A stretch of 64,000 nucleotides of DNA, taken from positions 868,001-932,000 of the forward strand of contig NZ_FXEG02000005.1 in the NCBI RefSeq assembly GCF_900176255.2, written 5' to 3'. The position numbers and the translations under genes were made by a program. This document shows, in pieces, positions 44,068-52,209 of this stretch. The first letter of the stretch is position 1; every line of letters begins with the position of its first letter. This DNA comes from Mycobacterium ahvazicum (lineage in GTDB: Bacteria > Actinomycetota > Actinomycetes > Mycobacteriales > Mycobacteriaceae). The notes beneath the pieces were generated by a model. The model did no database searches and was not told the origin of the DNA. It worked only from the letters and a program-made list of their open reading frames with translations.

Positions 44068-45027
44068 ATGGCTGATGTTTTGCCCGCTCTGATCCGTACC
44101 GGCGCCGTCGCGCTCGGTTCGACGGTCGCCGGCATCGGTTACGCCGCGGTCGTCGAACGCAACGCCTTCGTCCTGCGCGAGATAACCATGCCCGTCTTGT
44201 CGCCGGGTTCCACGCCGCTGCGCGTACTGCATATCAGCGACCTGCACATGCTGCCCAACCAGCGCCGCAAGCAGGCGTGGCTGCGCGAGCTGTCCGGCTG
44301 GGAGCCCGACCTGGTGGTCAACACCGGCGATAACCTGGCCCACCCCAAAGCGGTCCCCGCGGTGATCCAAGCGCTGGGCGACCTGCTGTCGCGCCCGGGT
44401 GTCTTCGTCTTCGGCAGCAACGACTACTTCGGGCCACGGCTGAAGAACCCGCTGAACTACCTGACCAACCCGTCCCACCGGATCAAGGGCGAACCGCTGC
44501 CCTGGCAGGACCTGCGGGCGGCGTTCACCGAGCGCGGCTGGCTTGACCTCACCCACACGCGCCGCGAGTTCGAAGTGGCCGGCCTGCATCTGGCCGCGGC
44601 CGGCGTAGACGACCCGCACATCGATCGCGACCGCTACGAGACGATCGCGGGCCCGGCCAGCCCGGCGGCGAATCTGCGGCTGGGCCTGGTGCACTCCCCC
44701 GAGCCGCGGGTGCTGGATCGCTTCGCGGCCGACGGCTACCAGCTGGTGATGGCCGGACACACCCACGGCGGGCAGCTGTGCCTGCCGTTCTACGGCGCCC
44801 TGGTGACCAACTGCGGCCTGGACCGCACCCGGGCCAAGGGGCCGTCGCGCTGGGGCGCCAACATGCAGCTGCATGTGTCCGCGGGACTGGGGACCTCTCC
44901 GTTCGCGCCGGTGCGGTTCTGCTGCCGTCCCGAAGCGACCCTGCTGACGTTGATCGCCGCCCCGATGGGTGGGCGCGATTCCAGCAGCAACTTGGGCCGC
45001 TCGCAGCCCGCGGCATCGCTGCGTTGA
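44068..45027 (+). CDS. Metallophosphoesterase (Rv3683 type)
   Basis: The protein has 319 residues of the calcineurin-like fold, with an N-terminal hydrophobic segment that may anchor it to the membrane. The metal motifs are HISDLHM, NTGDNLAH, FGSNDYFGP in place of the common GNHE, LVHSPEP and the final GHTHGGQ. The substrate is unknown; relatives act on lipid or nucleotide phosphates. It starts at ATG 44068 and its stop overlaps the TTG start of the next gene. Confidence 0.87.
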   Translation: MADVLPALIRTGAVALGSTVAGIGYAAVVERNAFVLREITMPVLSPGSTPLRVLHISDLHMLPNQRRKQAWLRELSGWEPDLVVNTGDNLAHPKAVPAVIQALGDLLSRPGVFVFGSNDYFGPRLKNPLNYLTNPSHRIKGEPLPWQDLRAAFTERGWLDLTHTRREFEVAGLHLAAAGVDDPHIDRDRYETIAGPASPAANLRLGLVHSPEPRVLDRFAADGYQLVMAGHTHGGQLCLPFYGALVTNCGLDRTRAKGPSRWGANMQLHVSAGLGTSPFAPVRFCCRPEATLLTLIAAPMGGRDSSSNLGRSQPAASLR

Positions 45028-46130
45028 ACGACCGGACCCAGATCGCGGTCCACAGTGTGTCCCGCGGCTGGACAGACAACGCGATCCGGCTGATCGAGGC
45101 CGATGCCCGCCGCAGCGCCGACACCCACCTGTTGCGCTACCCGCTGCCGTCGGCCTGGGGCACCGACGTCGACATCGCGCTGTACCTCAAGGACGAATCG
45201 ACGCATATCACCGGCAGCCTCAAGCACCGGCTGGCGCGCTCGTTGTTTCTGTACGCGCTGTGCAACGGCTGGATCGGCGAGGGCACCACGGTCGTCGAGG
45301 CCTCGTCGGGATCCACGGCGATCTCCGAGGCGTACTTCGCGTCGCTGCTGGGCCTGCCGTTCGTAGCCGTGATGACGGAGAAAACCAGCCCCTCCAAGGT
45401 GGCGTTGATCGAATCACAAGGCGGCCGTTGCCATTTCGTGCAGAACTCCAGCGAGGTGTACGCCGAGGCGCAACGCGTCGCGCGGGAGACCGGCGGCCAC
45501 TACATGGACCAGTTCACCCACGCCGAGCGGGCCACCGACTGGCGCGGCAACAACAACATCGCCGAGTCGATCTTCGCGCAGATGCGCGACGAGAAGTACC
45601 CGATCCCGGAGTGGATCGTCGTCGGCGCGGGCGCCGGCGGAACCAGCGCGACGATCGGGCGCTACCTGCGCTACCGCCGGCATGCCACCGGGCTGTGCGT
45701 CGTCGACCCGGAGAATTCCGCGTTCTTTCCCGCCTATGCCGAACAGCGCTACGACCTCGTGATGGAGACGTCGTCGCGGATCGAGGGGATCGGGCGGCCG
45801 CGGGTCGAGCCGTCCTTTCTGCCCGACGTGGTGGACCGCATGATCGCCGTGCCCGACGCCGGGTCGATCGCCGCCGCCCGTCACGTCAGCGCCGTGCTGG
45901 GGCGCCGGGTGGGGCCGTCGACGGGGACCAACCTGTGGGGTGCGTTCGGGCTGCTGGCCGAGATGGTCGCCGCGGGCCGCAGCGGCTCGGTGGTGACGCT
46001 GATCGCCGACAGCGGCGAACGCTACGCCGATACGTATTTCAGCGACGAATGGGTCGCCGCGCAGGGGCTCGATCTCACCGGCCCGGCCATGGCGCTGGTC
46101 GAATTCGAACGCAACTGCAGCTGGACTTAG
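45024..46130 (+). CDS. cds1: PLP-dependent cysteine desulfhydrase
   Basis: The protein has 368 residues (Rv3684 type), of the cysteine synthase fold. The PLP lysine lies in ITGSLKHRLARS, the phosphate-binding loops are EASSGSTAISEAY and VGAGAGGTSATIGRYL. The M. tuberculosis enzyme splits L-cysteine into hydrogen sulfide, ammonia and pyruvate, supporting respiration and redox balance. The start is TTG 45024, overlapping the metallophosphoesterase stop (TTGA); the frame upstream runs through that gene. It lies just before tRNA-Pro. Confidence 0.87.
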   Translation: MNDRTQIAVHSVSRGWTDNAIRLIEADARRSADTHLLRYPLPSAWGTDVDIALYLKDESTHITGSLKHRLARSLFLYALCNGWIGEGTTVVEASSGSTAISEAYFASLLGLPFVAVMTEKTSPSKVALIESQGGRCHFVQNSSEVYAEAQRVARETGGHYMDQFTHAERATDWRGNNNIAESIFAQMRDEKYPIPEWIVVGAGAGGTSATIGRYLRYRRHATGLCVVDPENSAFFPAYAEQRYDLVMETSSRIEGIGRPRVEPSFLPDVVDRMIAVPDAGSIAAARHVSAVLGRRVGPSTGTNLWGAFGLLAEMVAAGRSGSVVTLIADSGERYADTYFSDEWVAAQGLDLTGPAMALVEFERNCSWT

Positions 46131-46202
46131 CTTTCGGGGGGGCCCGCTGCCAGCGGTTTGGGCAGTCGGCGGGCCGGTGCGATAGGCTGTCGTGGCTTCA
46201 AG

Positions 46203-46279
<77 letters not shown>

Positions 46280-46309
46280 GTTTTGCGGCTGGCAATTCCT
46301 AAGCGTTAA

Positions 46310-46325
46310 CTCAGCGACCCCTCTG
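46310..46325 (+). promoter_or_regulatory. Phased motif upstream of the first COG4705 gene
   Basis: CTCAGCGACCCCTCTG shares 12 of its first 14 positions with CTCAGCGTCCTCTC at 49804-49817 upstream of the second COG4705 gene. CTCA and CTCT half-sites are 11 bp apart, the spacing of OmpR-type regulators. It lies 14 bp before the ATG, so binding there could block transcription or translation start. Confidence 0.5.
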
Positions 46326-46339
46326 TACCTTCGGGCGCC

Positions 46340-47605
46340 ATGAGCCAGATGCTGCGTTCCCTCACCCTCCGCACACCCCGCCGGATGCTCAGCAAGGTCC
46401 CTGAGGTCACCGTGTGGTTCTGGATCATCAAGATCCTGTGCACCACCGTCGGCGAGAGTTTCGCCGACTGGATCAGCACCACGGTCGGCCTAGGCCTGAA
46501 CGTGACGGCGCTGATCTTCACCGTCGCCCTGGGCATCGTCTTGAGTTTCCAGTTGATCCTCGACCGCTATCTGCCGATCGCTTACTGGCTGGCGGTTGTG
46601 GTGCTGAGCATCACGGGCACGCTCTACACCGACCTGCTGACCGACAAGCTGCACGTGCCGCTGGCGGTCAGCACGGCGGTGTTCGCGGCGATATTGGCGG
46701 TCGTTTTCGGTGTTTGGTATGCGCGGGAGCGCACGCTGTCGATCCACAGCATCGTCACGACGCCGCGTGAGCTGTTCTATTGGCTGGCGGTGCTGGTGAC
46801 CTTCGCCCTGGGTACTGCCGTCGGCGACTGGACGCTGCAGCTCACCGGCTGGGGGCCGGGCACCTCGGTGCTGCTGCCGGCCGCGCTGATCGCCTCGATA
46901 GCGCTCGGCTGGCGGATGGGCGCCAACCCGGTGCTGTCCTTCTGGCTGGCCTACATCCTGACCCGCCCGCTGGGCGCCAACCTCGGCGACTGGCTGGCCT
47001 CCTCGCCGGCCAATCACGGTCTGGGGTGGGGGACCGCGGTCACCAGCGCGATCTTCCTGGCCGCGATCCTGGCCACGGTCGGCTATCTGACGGTCAGCCG
47101 CAGCGACATCATCGACGACGAAAGCCCAACCCGCGCAACGACTGTCACCACCACCCCGACGCGGGAGCGGATGATGCTGGGCTACTACACCGCGGCGGCG
47201 GTCGCCACCGGCGCACTGTTGCTCTGGAGCAGCCATGGCCACGAAGGCGGCGCTGAAACCGACGAGGAATCGGACTCGGCCACCACTTCCACGATCACCG
47301 CCCCCGCGCAGCCCGGGCAGCCAGCCTCGGCCTTCCCGGCGGTCGAGGTCGCCAAATTCCGATCCATCACGCAGGACACGCTGTCGAAGTTGCAGGCCGG
47401 CGATCAGGCCGGCGCCAAGGCCCGGATCAAGGACCTGGAAACCGCATGGGATGACGACGAGTCCAAACTCAAGCCGATCGACCAAAACGCATGGCACACC
47501 CTCGATAAGCAGATCGATGGCGCACTGGCCGCGGTGCGGGCCCCGATGCCCAACCCGGTCACCGAGAAGCAGCGCGTGACCGCATTGTTGAGCGCGCTGC
47601 AGTAG
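46340..47605 (+). CDS. COG4705-type membrane protein with C-terminal helical domain
   Basis: The protein has 421 residues. Residues about 20-255 hold four copies of a two-helix unit, each opening with a signature such as VPEVTVWFWIIKILCTTVGESFADW, then YFWL-like and LGTAVGDW or LGANLGDWL motifs. After a linker and one more helix (GYYTAAAVATGALLLW) comes a Thr/Ser-rich spacer and an exported helical domain of about 90 residues (KFRSITQDTLSKLQAG). The second copy at 49874 lacks this extension. The function of the family is unknown. A motif shared with that second gene precedes the start. Confidence 0.8.
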   Translation: MSQMLRSLTLRTPRRMLSKVPEVTVWFWIIKILCTTVGESFADWISTTVGLGLNVTALIFTVALGIVLSFQLILDRYLPIAYWLAVVVLSITGTLYTDLLTDKLHVPLAVSTAVFAAILAVVFGVWYARERTLSIHSIVTTPRELFYWLAVLVTFALGTAVGDWTLQLTGWGPGTSVLLPAALIASIALGWRMGANPVLSFWLAYILTRPLGANLGDWLASSPANHGLGWGTAVTSAIFLAAILATVGYLTVSRSDIIDDESPTRATTVTTTPTRERMMLGYYTAAAVATGALLLWSSHGHEGGAETDEESDSATTSTITAPAQPGQPASAFPAVEVAKFRSITQDTLSKLQAGDQAGAKARIKDLETAWDDDESKLKPIDQNAWHTLDKQIDGALAAVRAPMPNPVTEKQRVTALLSALQ

Positions 47606-47613
47606 TACGGTCC

Positions 47614-49038
47614 GTGCTGATGGCACATTCAGGCCGAACGCCGACACTGCTACACCCGCGCGCGTGGAGCATCTCGGCGCGCTCGGCGTTGGTGTCGGCG
47701 ACGGTCATCCTGGTGGCTCTCATCATGGCCGGCGCGATCCTGCTGTTGGTGTTGTACTTCGCGCTGATCTCGGCCGCTGACGACGCCGCGGCGAGTCGGC
47801 TGCGCGACATCGTCAAGACCCTGCAATCCGAAACCACACCCGACCTCGACCCACCCCTGCTGGCCACCGACCAACGCATCGTCGCCGTCCAAATCTTCGA
47901 CGGCGCAGGGCATTCGGTGGCTTCGTCGAGTTCCACCCCCGAGCCGCCGATGATGATGCTCAACGCGATCGGAAGCACCCCGCGGATCGGAATCACCGGC
48001 GCCGCAGTGCGGATGCACGACGTCCGGGTGGCCGCGCAGTCACTCGAGACGCCGACGGGACGGTACGTCGTACTCGTCGGGGCCGGCACTGACGACGTGG
48101 AAGCCACCGTTTCCACCGTGGCGATCGGGCTGGCCGCGGCCGCGCCGTTGGTCATCGCGGCGGCGGGCGTAGCCACCTACATTCTGGTGCGACGGTCGCT
48201 GCGTTCGGTGGAAGCGATTCGCTCCCAGGTTGCCGATATCAGCGCCTCCGACCTCTCCGAGCGGGTGCCGGTACCACCGCAACGCGACGAGATCTTCACG
48301 CTGGCAACGACAATGAACGAGATGCTGTCCCGGCTTCAATCCAGCCAAGCCGTCCAGCGCCGGTTCATCGCCGATGCCTCCCATGAACTGCGCAGCCCGC
48401 TGTCCACGGTGATCTCGGCACTTGAGGTCGGCGTCGCCCACCCCGAGCTGCTCGACGATCGGCTCGCCGCGGACACGCTGCTGCCGGAAGCGCATCGGAT
48501 GCAGGCGCTGGTGGAGGACCTGCTGCTGCTGGCCCGCGCCGACGAACGCGGGCTGGCGCTGCGCCGCACCGACACCGACCTCGACGACCTGGCCCTCGCC
48601 GAGGTCACCCGGCTGCGGCGCGAGACAACGCTGGACGTGCATGCCGAACTCGCTCCGACTCGGCTGGTCGGCGACGCGAGCGCCCTGGCGCGCGTGCTGC
48701 GCAACCTTTTCGACAACGCGGCGCGCCATGCGACATCGCGGGTGGAGGTGACGGTGCGCCCCGATGACGGTCGAGCCTGGCTGACCGTGGCCGATGACGG
48801 TCCCGGGATCGCACCGGCCGACCGGCGACGGGTGTTCGAGCGGTTCGTCCGCCTCGACAACGATCGCTCCCGCAGCGGCGGCGGCACCGGACTGGGACTG
48901 GCTATCGTGTTCGAAATCGTTGCCGCGCACGGCGGTAGCGTGCACATCGACGACCGCGCCGGTGCCGGCACCGCGGTGGTCGTTCAGCTGCCGCTGGTCA
49001 CCGCGACGCCGGCGTCGTCGCCGGCCTCCAGTCGGTAG
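47614..49038 (+). CDS. Sensor histidine kinase
   Basis: The protein has 474 residues: TM1 at about 27-51, an exported sensor domain of about 115 residues, TM2 at about 168-192, HAMP, and a HisKA domain with H257 in ADASHELRSPLS. The ATPase domain has the N box NLFDNAARHA, G1 VADDGPGI and G2 GGGTGLGLAI. It begins 8 bp after the first COG4705 gene, so the two are probably cotranscribed. Its last 55 bp overlap the response regulator gene on the other strand. Either GTG 47614 or ATG 47620 may be the start. Confidence 0.9.
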   Translation: MLMAHSGRTPTLLHPRAWSISARSALVSATVILVALIMAGAILLLVLYFALISAADDAAASRLRDIVKTLQSETTPDLDPPLLATDQRIVAVQIFDGAGHSVASSSSTPEPPMMMLNAIGSTPRIGITGAAVRMHDVRVAAQSLETPTGRYVVLVGAGTDDVEATVSTVAIGLAAAAPLVIAAAGVATYILVRRSLRSVEAIRSQVADISASDLSERVPVPPQRDEIFTLATTMNEMLSRLQSSQAVQRRFIADASHELRSPLSTVISALEVGVAHPELLDDRLAADTLLPEAHRMQALVEDLLLLARADERGLALRRTDTDLDDLALAEVTRLRRETTLDVHAELAPTRLVGDASALARVLRNLFDNAARHATSRVEVTVRPDDGRAWLTVADDGPGIAPADRRRVFERFVRLDNDRSRSGGGTGLGLAIVFEIVAAHGGSVHIDDRAGAGTAVVVQLPLVTATPASSPASSR

Positions 49039-49688
49039 CCGACCCCACGCACCGTCGCAATTGTGTTGGTACCGAACGGGAGATCGATCTTGCGTCGCAC
49101 ATAGAAGACATAGACCTCGACGAGGTTGTCGTCACCGGAGAAGTGCGGATCCCAGACGTTGTGCAGGATGTCGGTCTTGCTCACCACGGTGCCCTTGTTG
49201 CGCATCAGGTAGTGCAGCAGCCCGTACTCGCGCGGTGTCAGCGCGATCGTGTCTTCGTTGCGCCGCACGATGCGACGCGCCGGGTCCAGCGACAACGTGC
49301 CGGCGGTCAACACCACCGGGCGGTGCGGGGCGCCGCGACGGACCAATGCCCGCAGCCGCGCGACCAGCACGATGAACGAGAACGGTTTGGTCAGATAGTC
49401 ATCGGCACCCAGGTCGAACGCGTCCGCCTGCTCGTAGTCACCGTCTTTAGCGGACAGCATCAACACCGGTGTCCATACCTGGGCGGCGCGCATGCGGCGC
49501 ACCACCTCGTAGCCGCTGAGCCCGGGCAGCATGATGTCCAAAATGATGGCGTCGAAACGGTGCTCGGTGGCTTCCCACAACCCGTCGTTACCGTTGTCGG
49601 CGGTCGTCACCACACAACCCTCGGCGCGCAAGCCCATCGTCAGCGTCGCCGCCAGCCGTGGCTCGTCCTCGACGACCAGCACCTTCAC
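48984..49688 (-). CDS. OmpR-family response regulator
   Basis: The protein has 234 residues. The receiver domain has the acidic pair in VVEDEP, phospho-acceptor D51 (IILDIMLPG), T/S in MLSAKDGD and K101 (YLTKPFS). The C-terminal winged helix (LTPREYGLLHYLMRNKG, VYVFYVRRKIDLPF, TVRGVGYRLE) is of the OmpR/PhoB type. The GTG at 49688 has AGGAG at the best distance; another GTG lies at 49694. It is the natural partner of the convergent kinase gene. The region upstream carries inverted and direct repeats that fit its binding site. Confidence 0.9.
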   Translation of the reverse strand: MKVLVVEDEPRLAATLTMGLRAEGCVVTTADNGNDGLWEATEHRFDAIILDIMLPGLSGYEVVRRMRAAQVWTPVLMLSAKDGDYEQADAFDLGADDYLTKPFSFIVLVARLRALVRRGAPHRPVVLTAGTLSLDPARRIVRRNEDTIALTPREYGLLHYLMRNKGTVVSKTDILHNVWDPHFSGDDNLVEVYVFYVRRKIDLPFGTNTIATVRGVGYRLEAGDDAGVAVTSGS

Positions 49689-49776
49689 CCGCACGACTCC
49701 TTCTTCAGCGGCGCGAGTCCGGTAGACCCCTGGCAATCATCTTGCGCCTGTTCGTCAAGGCCACGGTGGCACGGGA

Positions 49777-49820
49777 ACGCTGAGAGAGCGCTTAGTACGT
49801 TCTCTCAGCGTCCTCTCAAC
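49777..49820. promoter_or_regulatory. Candidate operator between response regulator and COG4705 genes
   Basis: A perfect 11-bp inverted repeat, ACGCTGAGAGA at 49777-49787 and TCTCTCAGCGT at 49801-49811, has a 13-bp spacer. A further TCTCA at 49814-49818 lies 11 bp after the one at 49803-49807, giving tandem half-sites as bound by OmpR-type regulators. It sits in the 185-bp divergent intergenic region, and the CTCAGCG part recurs at 46310. Confidence 0.6.
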
Positions 49821-49873
49821 TCGACTCGGCAAGTATGAAGACAGACGGTCCGCACATCGACAGGTGATCACCC

Positions 49874-50671
49874 ATGAGCGAGATGACGAAGCATGCGTTG
49901 AGCAAGGTACCAGCGGTGACCCTTGGCTTTTGGGTCATCAAGGTGCTGGCGACGACGCTGGGCGAGACGGGTGGCGATACCGTCACGATGACGCTGGACT
50001 GGGGATATCTGGCGGGCGTGGCCCTGTTCGGCGGCACGCTGATCGCGCTGGTGGTCGCACAGATTCTGGCCAAGCGCTTTCACGCGGTCCTTTACTGGCT
50101 CACGATCGTGGCCTCGACGACATTCGGCACCGTGCTGGCTGACTTCGCCGACCGCTCGCTCGGGATCGGCTACGCCGGCGGCTCGCTCCTACTGCTAATT
50201 CTCTTGCTGGCCACCCTGGGGCTGTGGCACTGGTCGCAGGGAACGGTATCGGTGAACACCGTCTCGACGCCGAAAGTCGAGGCCTTCTACTGGGCCACCA
50301 TCACCTTTTCCCAGACCCTGGGCACCGCCCTCGGCGATTGGCTCGCCGACGATGGGGGCCTCGGGTACGAGGGCGGTGCGCTGGTGTTCGGCGTAGCGTT
50401 GCTCGTGGTCGCGGGCCTGTATTTCTGGACGAGCATCTCGCGCGTCACCCTGTTCTGGGTCGCTTTCATCCTGACCCGGCCGCTCGGCGCAACGGTCGGC
50501 GATTTCCTCGACAAGCCCGTCGACCACGGCGGCCTGAACCTGAGCCGCCCACTGGCTTCCGCGGTTCTCGCCGTCGTCATCATCGTCCTGATCATCGTGC
50601 TGCCGCAGCGGCCGGGCCGGCATCCCGGCGTGGAATCGGTGCAGGCGGAGCCGGACCTGACGGCTGATTAG
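49874..50671 (+). CDS. COG4705-type membrane protein
   Basis: The protein has 265 residues, paralogous to the one at 46340. Four two-helix repeats are visible, opening with VPAVTLGFWVIKVLATTLGE, HAVLYWLTIVASTTFGTVLAD, KVEAFYWATITFSQTLGTALGD and VTLFWVAFILTRPLGATVGD. Each repeat has an aromatic W/Y pair, a T and an L-G-x-x-x-(G/A)-(D/E) end. The conserved acidic residues inside helices suggest transport of a cation or proton, but no substrate is known. It is divergent from the response regulator and its stop overlaps that of the DUF732 gene. Confidence 0.82.
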   Translation: MSEMTKHALSKVPAVTLGFWVIKVLATTLGETGGDTVTMTLDWGYLAGVALFGGTLIALVVAQILAKRFHAVLYWLTIVASTTFGTVLADFADRSLGIGYAGGSLLLLILLLATLGLWHWSQGTVSVNTVSTPKVEAFYWATITFSQTLGTALGDWLADDGGLGYEGGALVFGVALLVVAGLYFWTSISRVTLFWVAFILTRPLGATVGDFLDKPVDHGGLNLSRPLASAVLAVVIIVLIIVLPQRPGRHPGVESVQAEPDLTAD

Positions 50672-50982
50672 GTTCCGCCGCCGCTGCCGAGGAGTTCCGG
50701 GCAGTAAGCACTAGCCGCGGCGTGGGCGAACCGAGCGGCTTTGGCCATGGTGAAGGCCGGGTTGAGATCTTTGATGTCGCGGACGATATCGAGCTGCGAG
50801 GTCCCGGAATTGGCCAAGTCGCAGACCTTTTGGCCCGCCTTGATCGCGCGGTCCGGGCTCGGATAGGTGATGCCCGCGTTAATGAGCGCGGCGAGAAACG
50901 CATCGTCGGTGGCATCGGCGTGGGCGGGTGCGGCCAGGCCGACCACGGCGACGACGCTTGCCAGGAGCGGGAAGGCTTTCAT
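50668..50982 (-). CDS. Secreted DUF732 protein
   Basis: The protein has 104 residues. It has a signal peptide (FPLLASVVAVVGLAAPAHA) and a DUF732 domain: DDAFLAALINAGITY, KAGQKVCDLANSGTS and AAASAYCPELL, with the two cysteines of the family. The ATG at 50982 follows TTAGGGGA. It lies 7 bp after the end of the PPE gene on the same strand and may be cotranscribed. The family is common and exported in mycobacteria; its role is unknown. Confidence 0.87.
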   Translation of the reverse strand: MKAFPLLASVVAVVGLAAPAHADATDDAFLAALINAGITYPSPDRAIKAGQKVCDLANSGTSQLDIVRDIKDLNPAFTMAKAARFAHAAASAYCPELLGSGGGT

Positions 50983-50989
50983 CGATCCC

Positions 50990-52189
50990 CTAACCCGCGG
51001 CCGGTGGGCGCCCGATGACGCGGGGGCGAAACCCATAGATGGGGTCGGAGAATTCGTCTTCGGGTGGACCGGGAATGCCGGCCAGTGGCACTCCGGGCAT
51101 ACCAACGGCCCCGACCTCTTCCATCACCATTGGGGTGGCGGCGCCAAAGCCCTGGTAGGCCCCCGCCCCGATCCGGGTCGTGGTGGCAACCGCGCTGACC
51201 GTCGCCCCGGCGCCGGACCAACTCGGCGGAGTCGACAGGGCTCCCACCAGGTTGGCCTCGCCCAGGGCCGCCGATGCCGCCGCGCCGGGCAGACTCGTGG
51301 TCGATGACACAGCAGCGGCGCCGCCAAGGCCGGCCGCCAGATCCTCCAGCCCCGACGTGGTTGCGCCCACCGCGCCCAGGCCGTTGATCGTCACCGCCGA
51401 ATCGATGAATGCCGTCGGATTCAGGATCCCGTTGGTGGTGAAGGCGTTCGACAGGCCCGAGACAGAGGGGTTGTTGAGGAAAGCCCCGAGCAGGTTCTGG
51501 TTGGAGTTGCTGACAAGGTTCATGATGCCGGCCAGGCCCTCGGTGGGCGTATTCGAATTGGGCGAAAAGCCAAGCCAATCCCAGATATTGGTTGCCTGAG
51601 TCGCCGCCGGAGCCGCCAGGGCATTGTTGACCGCGTCGGCCTGCAGGGCCGTCGCGGCCGCGGTGGTGTCGGACTGCGGTTGGCTGAACGGCGTCATCTC
51701 ACTGGCCGCGCGCGACGCGCTGGCGTAGCTGGTCATTGCTGAGGCATCCTGTGCCCACATCTCGCCGTATTGGGCTTCGGTCGCCGCGATCGCCCCAGTG
51801 TTCTGTCCGAAGATGTTGCGTGCCAACAGGTTTGCTTGCAGTGTGCGATTGGACGCGACGACAGGCGGTGGCACCGTCGCGGCGAACGCCGCCTCATAGG
51901 CGGCGGCGGCCGCGTTGGCCTGAGCGCCGGCCTGCTCGGCCTGCGCGGCGGTGGCGATCATCCACTCGACATAGGGTTGGACCGCGGCCGCCATCTTCTC
52001 CGACGCCGGCCCCAGCCAGCCCTCACTGACCAGCGATGCGATGACCGCATCGTAACTGATTGCTGCGGAACGTAATTCAGCGGCCGTCGCGTTCCATGCC
52101 GCCGCGGCCGCGAGCATCGATCCCGCCCCGGGGCCGGCGTACATCTTCGCCGAGTTGACTTCCGGCGGTAACGCCCCGAAATTCAGCAT
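50990..52189 (-). CDS. PPE family protein, SVP-like subgroup
   Basis: The protein has 399 residues. The N-terminal PPE domain (about 180 residues) starts MLNFGALPPEVNSAKMYAGPG, with the WLGPAS form of the WxG turn, and ends near PFSQP. The C-terminal part has the SVP-position motif GALSTPPSW, a variant of GxxSVPxxW, and ends in PRVIGRPPAAG. Such proteins are usually exported by ESX-5 and bind a PE partner, but no PE gene is next to it. It follows the second PPE gene by 20 bp and is clearly a paralogue of it. Confidence 0.92.
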   Translation of the reverse strand: MLNFGALPPEVNSAKMYAGPGAGSMLAAAAAWNATAAELRSAAISYDAVIASLVSEGWLGPASEKMAAAVQPYVEWMIATAAQAEQAGAQANAAAAAYEAAFAATVPPPVVASNRTLQANLLARNIFGQNTGAIAATEAQYGEMWAQDASAMTSYASASRAASEMTPFSQPQSDTTAAATALQADAVNNALAAPAATQATNIWDWLGFSPNSNTPTEGLAGIMNLVSNSNQNLLGAFLNNPSVSGLSNAFTTNGILNPTAFIDSAVTINGLGAVGATTSGLEDLAAGLGGAAAVSSTTSLPGAAASAALGEANLVGALSTPPSWSGAGATVSAVATTTRIGAGAYQGFGAATPMVMEEVGAVGMPGVPLAGIPGPPEDEFSDPIYGFRPRVIGRPPAAG

Positions 52190-52209
52190 GACATTTCTCC
52201 TGAAGTCTC

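Noticed and set aside
42639..44135. 498-codon minus-strand frame opposite ponA2
   Set aside because: It is rich in R, G, V and H with no motif; ponA2 motifs lie on the other strand.
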